DNA from: an uncultured beta proteobacterium
GTDB taxonomy: Bacteria > Pseudomonadota > Gammaproteobacteria > Burkholderiales > Burkholderiaceae_C
Assembly (NCBI GenBank): GCA_903914985.1
Contig: CAIWRE010000003.1
Location: 1 to 13,393, forward strand
Length of the DNA: 13,393 nt
Direction of reading: 5' to 3'
The notes under the pieces were generated by a model. The model made no database searches, had not been told where the DNA came from, and saw nothing but the letters and a program-made list of their open reading frames with translations. Position numbers and translations under genes: made by a program. Of this stretch, positions 11,825 through 13,393 are shown piece by piece (position 1 is the stretch's first letter; each line of letters opens with the position of its first letter).

Positions 11825-12718
11825 TTACAGCATCGCTTTCAACAGTTTTGCCATCTCTGACGGGTTTCGCGTAATCGTGAATCCGCACTCTTCCATGACG
11901 GCAAGCTTGGCTTCTGCCGTGTCGGCGCCGCCGCTGATCAAGGCACCGGCATGGCCCATGCGTTTGCCCGCGGGGGCGGTCACACCGGCGATAAAGCCGA
12001 CGATGGGTTTTTTCATGTTGAGCTTGCACCAGCGGGCGGCTTCGGCCTCATCGGGGCCGCCGATTTCGCCAATCATGATGACAGCGTCGGTGTCAGGGTC
12101 GTCATTGAAGGCGCGCATCACATCAATGTGCTTGAGGCCATTGATGGGGTCGCCACCAATGCCCACGGCTGACGATTGGCCCAGGCCAATCTCGGTGAGT
12201 TGGGCCACTGCTTCATAAGTCAAAGTACCGGAGCGCGACACCACACCAATGCGGCCCTTGCGGTGGATGTGGCCGGGCATGATGCCGATCTTGATCTCGT
12301 CGGGCGTAATCAGGCCAGGGCAGTTGGGTCCGAGCAGCAGCGTTTCTTTGCCGCCAGCGGCCACTTTGGCGCGCATGCGGTTGCGCACTTCAAGCATGTC
12401 TTTGACCGGGATGCCTTCAGTAATGCAAATCGCCAGGTCCAGGTCGGCTTCCACAGCCTCCCAAATAGCGGCAGCAGCGCCTGCAGGTGGCACGTAGATC
12501 ACGGACACGGTCGCGCCGGTCTCGTGCGCTGCTTCTTTGACCGATGCATAAATCGGGATGTTGAAAATCGACTCGCCCGCTTTTTTCGGGTTCACACCGG
12601 CGACAAAGCAGTTTTTGCCGTTGGCGTATTCCTGGCATTTTTCGGTGTGGAACTGTCCGGTCTTACCGGTGATGCCCTGGGTGATGACGCGGGTGTCTTT
12701 GTTGATGTAGATCGACAT
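11825..12718 (-). CDS. sucD: Succinyl-CoA synthetase (ADP-forming) alpha subunit
   Basis: Forms, with SucC, the enzyme that converts succinyl-CoA, phosphate and ADP to succinate, CoA and ATP in the TCA cycle. The 297 residues match the family. Visible are the CoA-binding N-terminal Rossmann segment with TGKTGQFHT (17-25), PPAGAAAAI (77-85), LLGPNCPG (128-135), GVVSRSGTLTYE (158-169), GIGGDPINGL (186-195), and the phosphohistidine site GKRMGHAGALISGG with His256 (E. coli His246). The C-terminus SEMAKLLKAML is typical. The ATG at 12716-12718 begins MSIYINKDTRV, the normal SucD start; the ribosome site is a weak GAAAG. It follows sucC after 38 bp and is closed by a strong terminator. Confidence 0.97.
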   Translation of the reverse strand: MSIYINKDTRVITQGITGKTGQFHTEKCQEYANGKNCFVAGVNPKKAGESIFNIPIYASVKEAAHETGATVSVIYVPPAGAAAAIWEAVEADLDLAICITEGIPVKDMLEVRNRMRAKVAAGGKETLLLGPNCPGLITPDEIKIGIMPGHIHRKGRIGVVSRSGTLTYEAVAQLTEIGLGQSSAVGIGGDPINGLKHIDVMRAFNDDPDTDAVIMIGEIGGPDEAEAARWCKLNMKKPIVGFIAGVTAPAGKRMGHAGALISGGADTAEAKLAVMEECGFTITRNPSEMAKLLKAML

Positions 12719-12746
12719 GGCTTGTTTCTTTCAGACGTTGGCTGTG

Positions 12747-12770
12747 GGCGTGGGCTTCAGGCGTGGGCTT
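12747..12770 (-). repeat. 11-bp direct repeat spanning the sucC stop codon
   Basis: AAGCCCACGCC occurs twice on the minus strand (12770-12760 and 12757-12747) with a 13-bp period, the first copy in the last sucC codons and the second just after the stop. This looks like a small slippage duplication at the gene end. Confidence 0.5.
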
Positions 12771-13393
12771 TGACAGCGGCAACGACTTTTTGGGCCGCAT
12801 CGGCCATGGTGTCGGCGCTGATGATGGGCAGACCGGAATCGGCCAGCATTTGCTTGCCCATCTCTTCGTTGGTGCCCTTCATGCGCACCACCAGCGGCAC
12901 GGACAGGTTGACCGCCTTGCACGCCACGATGATGCCGGTGGCAATGGTGTCGCACTTCATGATGCCGCCAAAGATGTTGACCAAAATGGCCTTGACCTTG
13001 GGATTCTTCAACATGATTTTGAAAGCTTCGGTCACTTTTTCAGGGGTGGCGCCGCCGCCCACGTCTAGGAAGTTGGCGGGCTCTGCGCCAAACAGCTTGA
13101 TCGTGTCCATGGTCGCCATGGCCAGGCCCGCGCCGTTGACCAGGCAACCGATGTCGCCGTCCAGGCTGATGTAGGCCAGGTCAAATTTGCTGGCTTCCAC
13201 TTCCGCAGGATCTTCTTCGTCCAGATCGCGGTAAGCCACGATTTCGGGATGACGGAACAGCGCGTTGGCGTCAAAGTTGAACTTGGCGTCCAGGGCTTTG
13301 ATGTTGCCGTTGCCTTCCAGAATCAAGGGGTTGATTTCGACCAGGCTGGCGTCGGTGTCCATGTAGATTTGGTACAGCTTTTGCAACACGTCC
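12757..13393 (-). CDS. sucC: Succinyl-CoA synthetase beta subunit (C-terminal part; 5' end outside window)
   Basis: Beta subunit partner of SucD, carrying nucleotide binding and the Mg2+ site. About 211 C-terminal residues of a family about 388 long are present; the frame is open through the right edge, so the gene starts outside. Recognisable segments are DASLVEINPLI (metal-site region), ISLDGDIGCLVNGAGLAMATMD, FLDVGGGATPEKV, VNIFGGIMKCD and VVRMKGTNEEMGKQML. It ends AAVKAHA-stop. The ATP-grasp N-terminal half, which would decide ATP versus GTP preference, cannot be seen. Co-transcribed with sucD, 38 bp downstream. Confidence 0.96.
   Translation of the reverse strand, partial: DVLQKLYQIYMDTDASLVEINPLILEGNGNIKALDAKFNFDANALFRHPEIVAYRDLDEEDPAEVEASKFDLAYISLDGDIGCLVNGAGLAMATMDTIKLFGAEPANFLDVGGGATPEKVTEAFKIMLKNPKVKAILVNIFGGIMKCDTIATGIIVACKAVNLSVPLVVRMKGTNEEMGKQMLADSGLPIISADTMADAAQKVVAAVKAHA

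Noticed and set aside
12176..13174. 332-codon plus-strand open frame antisense to sucD and sucC
   Set aside because: Runs opposite two clear TCA-cycle genes and across their junction, with no family features.

Overview
This is chromosomal DNA from a betaproteobacterium, most likely a Comamonadaceae member (Rhodoferax/Polaromonas/Acidovorax-like). The placement rests on moderately high GC, a Calvin-subtype class II aldolase next to pyruvate kinase, the DUF3717 domain typical of Burkholderiales, and sucCD and PilA sequences of Burkholderiales type. It is inferred from protein appearance only; the genus is not resolved. No insertion sequence, prophage, CRISPR array, tRNA or rRNA is visible.

Layout. 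Positions 1-3969 form a minus-strand housekeeping block, in transcription order: a DUF3717-DUF1289 Cys4 protein, nudJ (start overlapping the previous stop), mnmA, pyk and the first 60 codons of fba. After a divergent gap come two plus-strand membrane protein genes, a TerC-family transporter (4121-4825) and a small YvlD/phage-holin-4 family protein (4902-5252). The second overlaps by 30 bp, tail to tail, a minus-strand BepA-like periplasmic M48 metalloprotease (5223-6878). Divergent from that are moaC and a small exported two-cysteine protein (plus strand, 6952-7756).

The rest is on the minus strand. Order of transcription: sucC (5' end outside the window), sucD, a strong hairpin terminator, a type IV pilin gene (pilA), a second strong terminator, then two tandem PglL/TfpO-like O-oligosaccharyltransferase (Wzy-fold) genes joined by a 4-bp GTGA overlap.

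The most notable unit is pilA followed by two different O-oligosaccharyltransferases. It looks like a pilin glycosylation module. The pilin ends in Tyr-Leu-Pro-Lys-Ser-stop, with no Cys after the Pro-Lys, and a C-terminal serine is the residue used by TfpO enzymes on some Pseudomonas and Acinetobacter pilins. A terminator between pilin and enzymes could set a high pilin-to-enzyme ratio. Other points: a pyruvate kinase with the residue set of potassium-independent enzymes, a conserved nudJ-mnmA pairing with a putative metal/Fe-S Cys4 protein in front, and a BepA-like protease with its regulatory-type histidine. Most of the window is ordinary core genome; the pilin glycosylation segment is the part that merits experimental attention.
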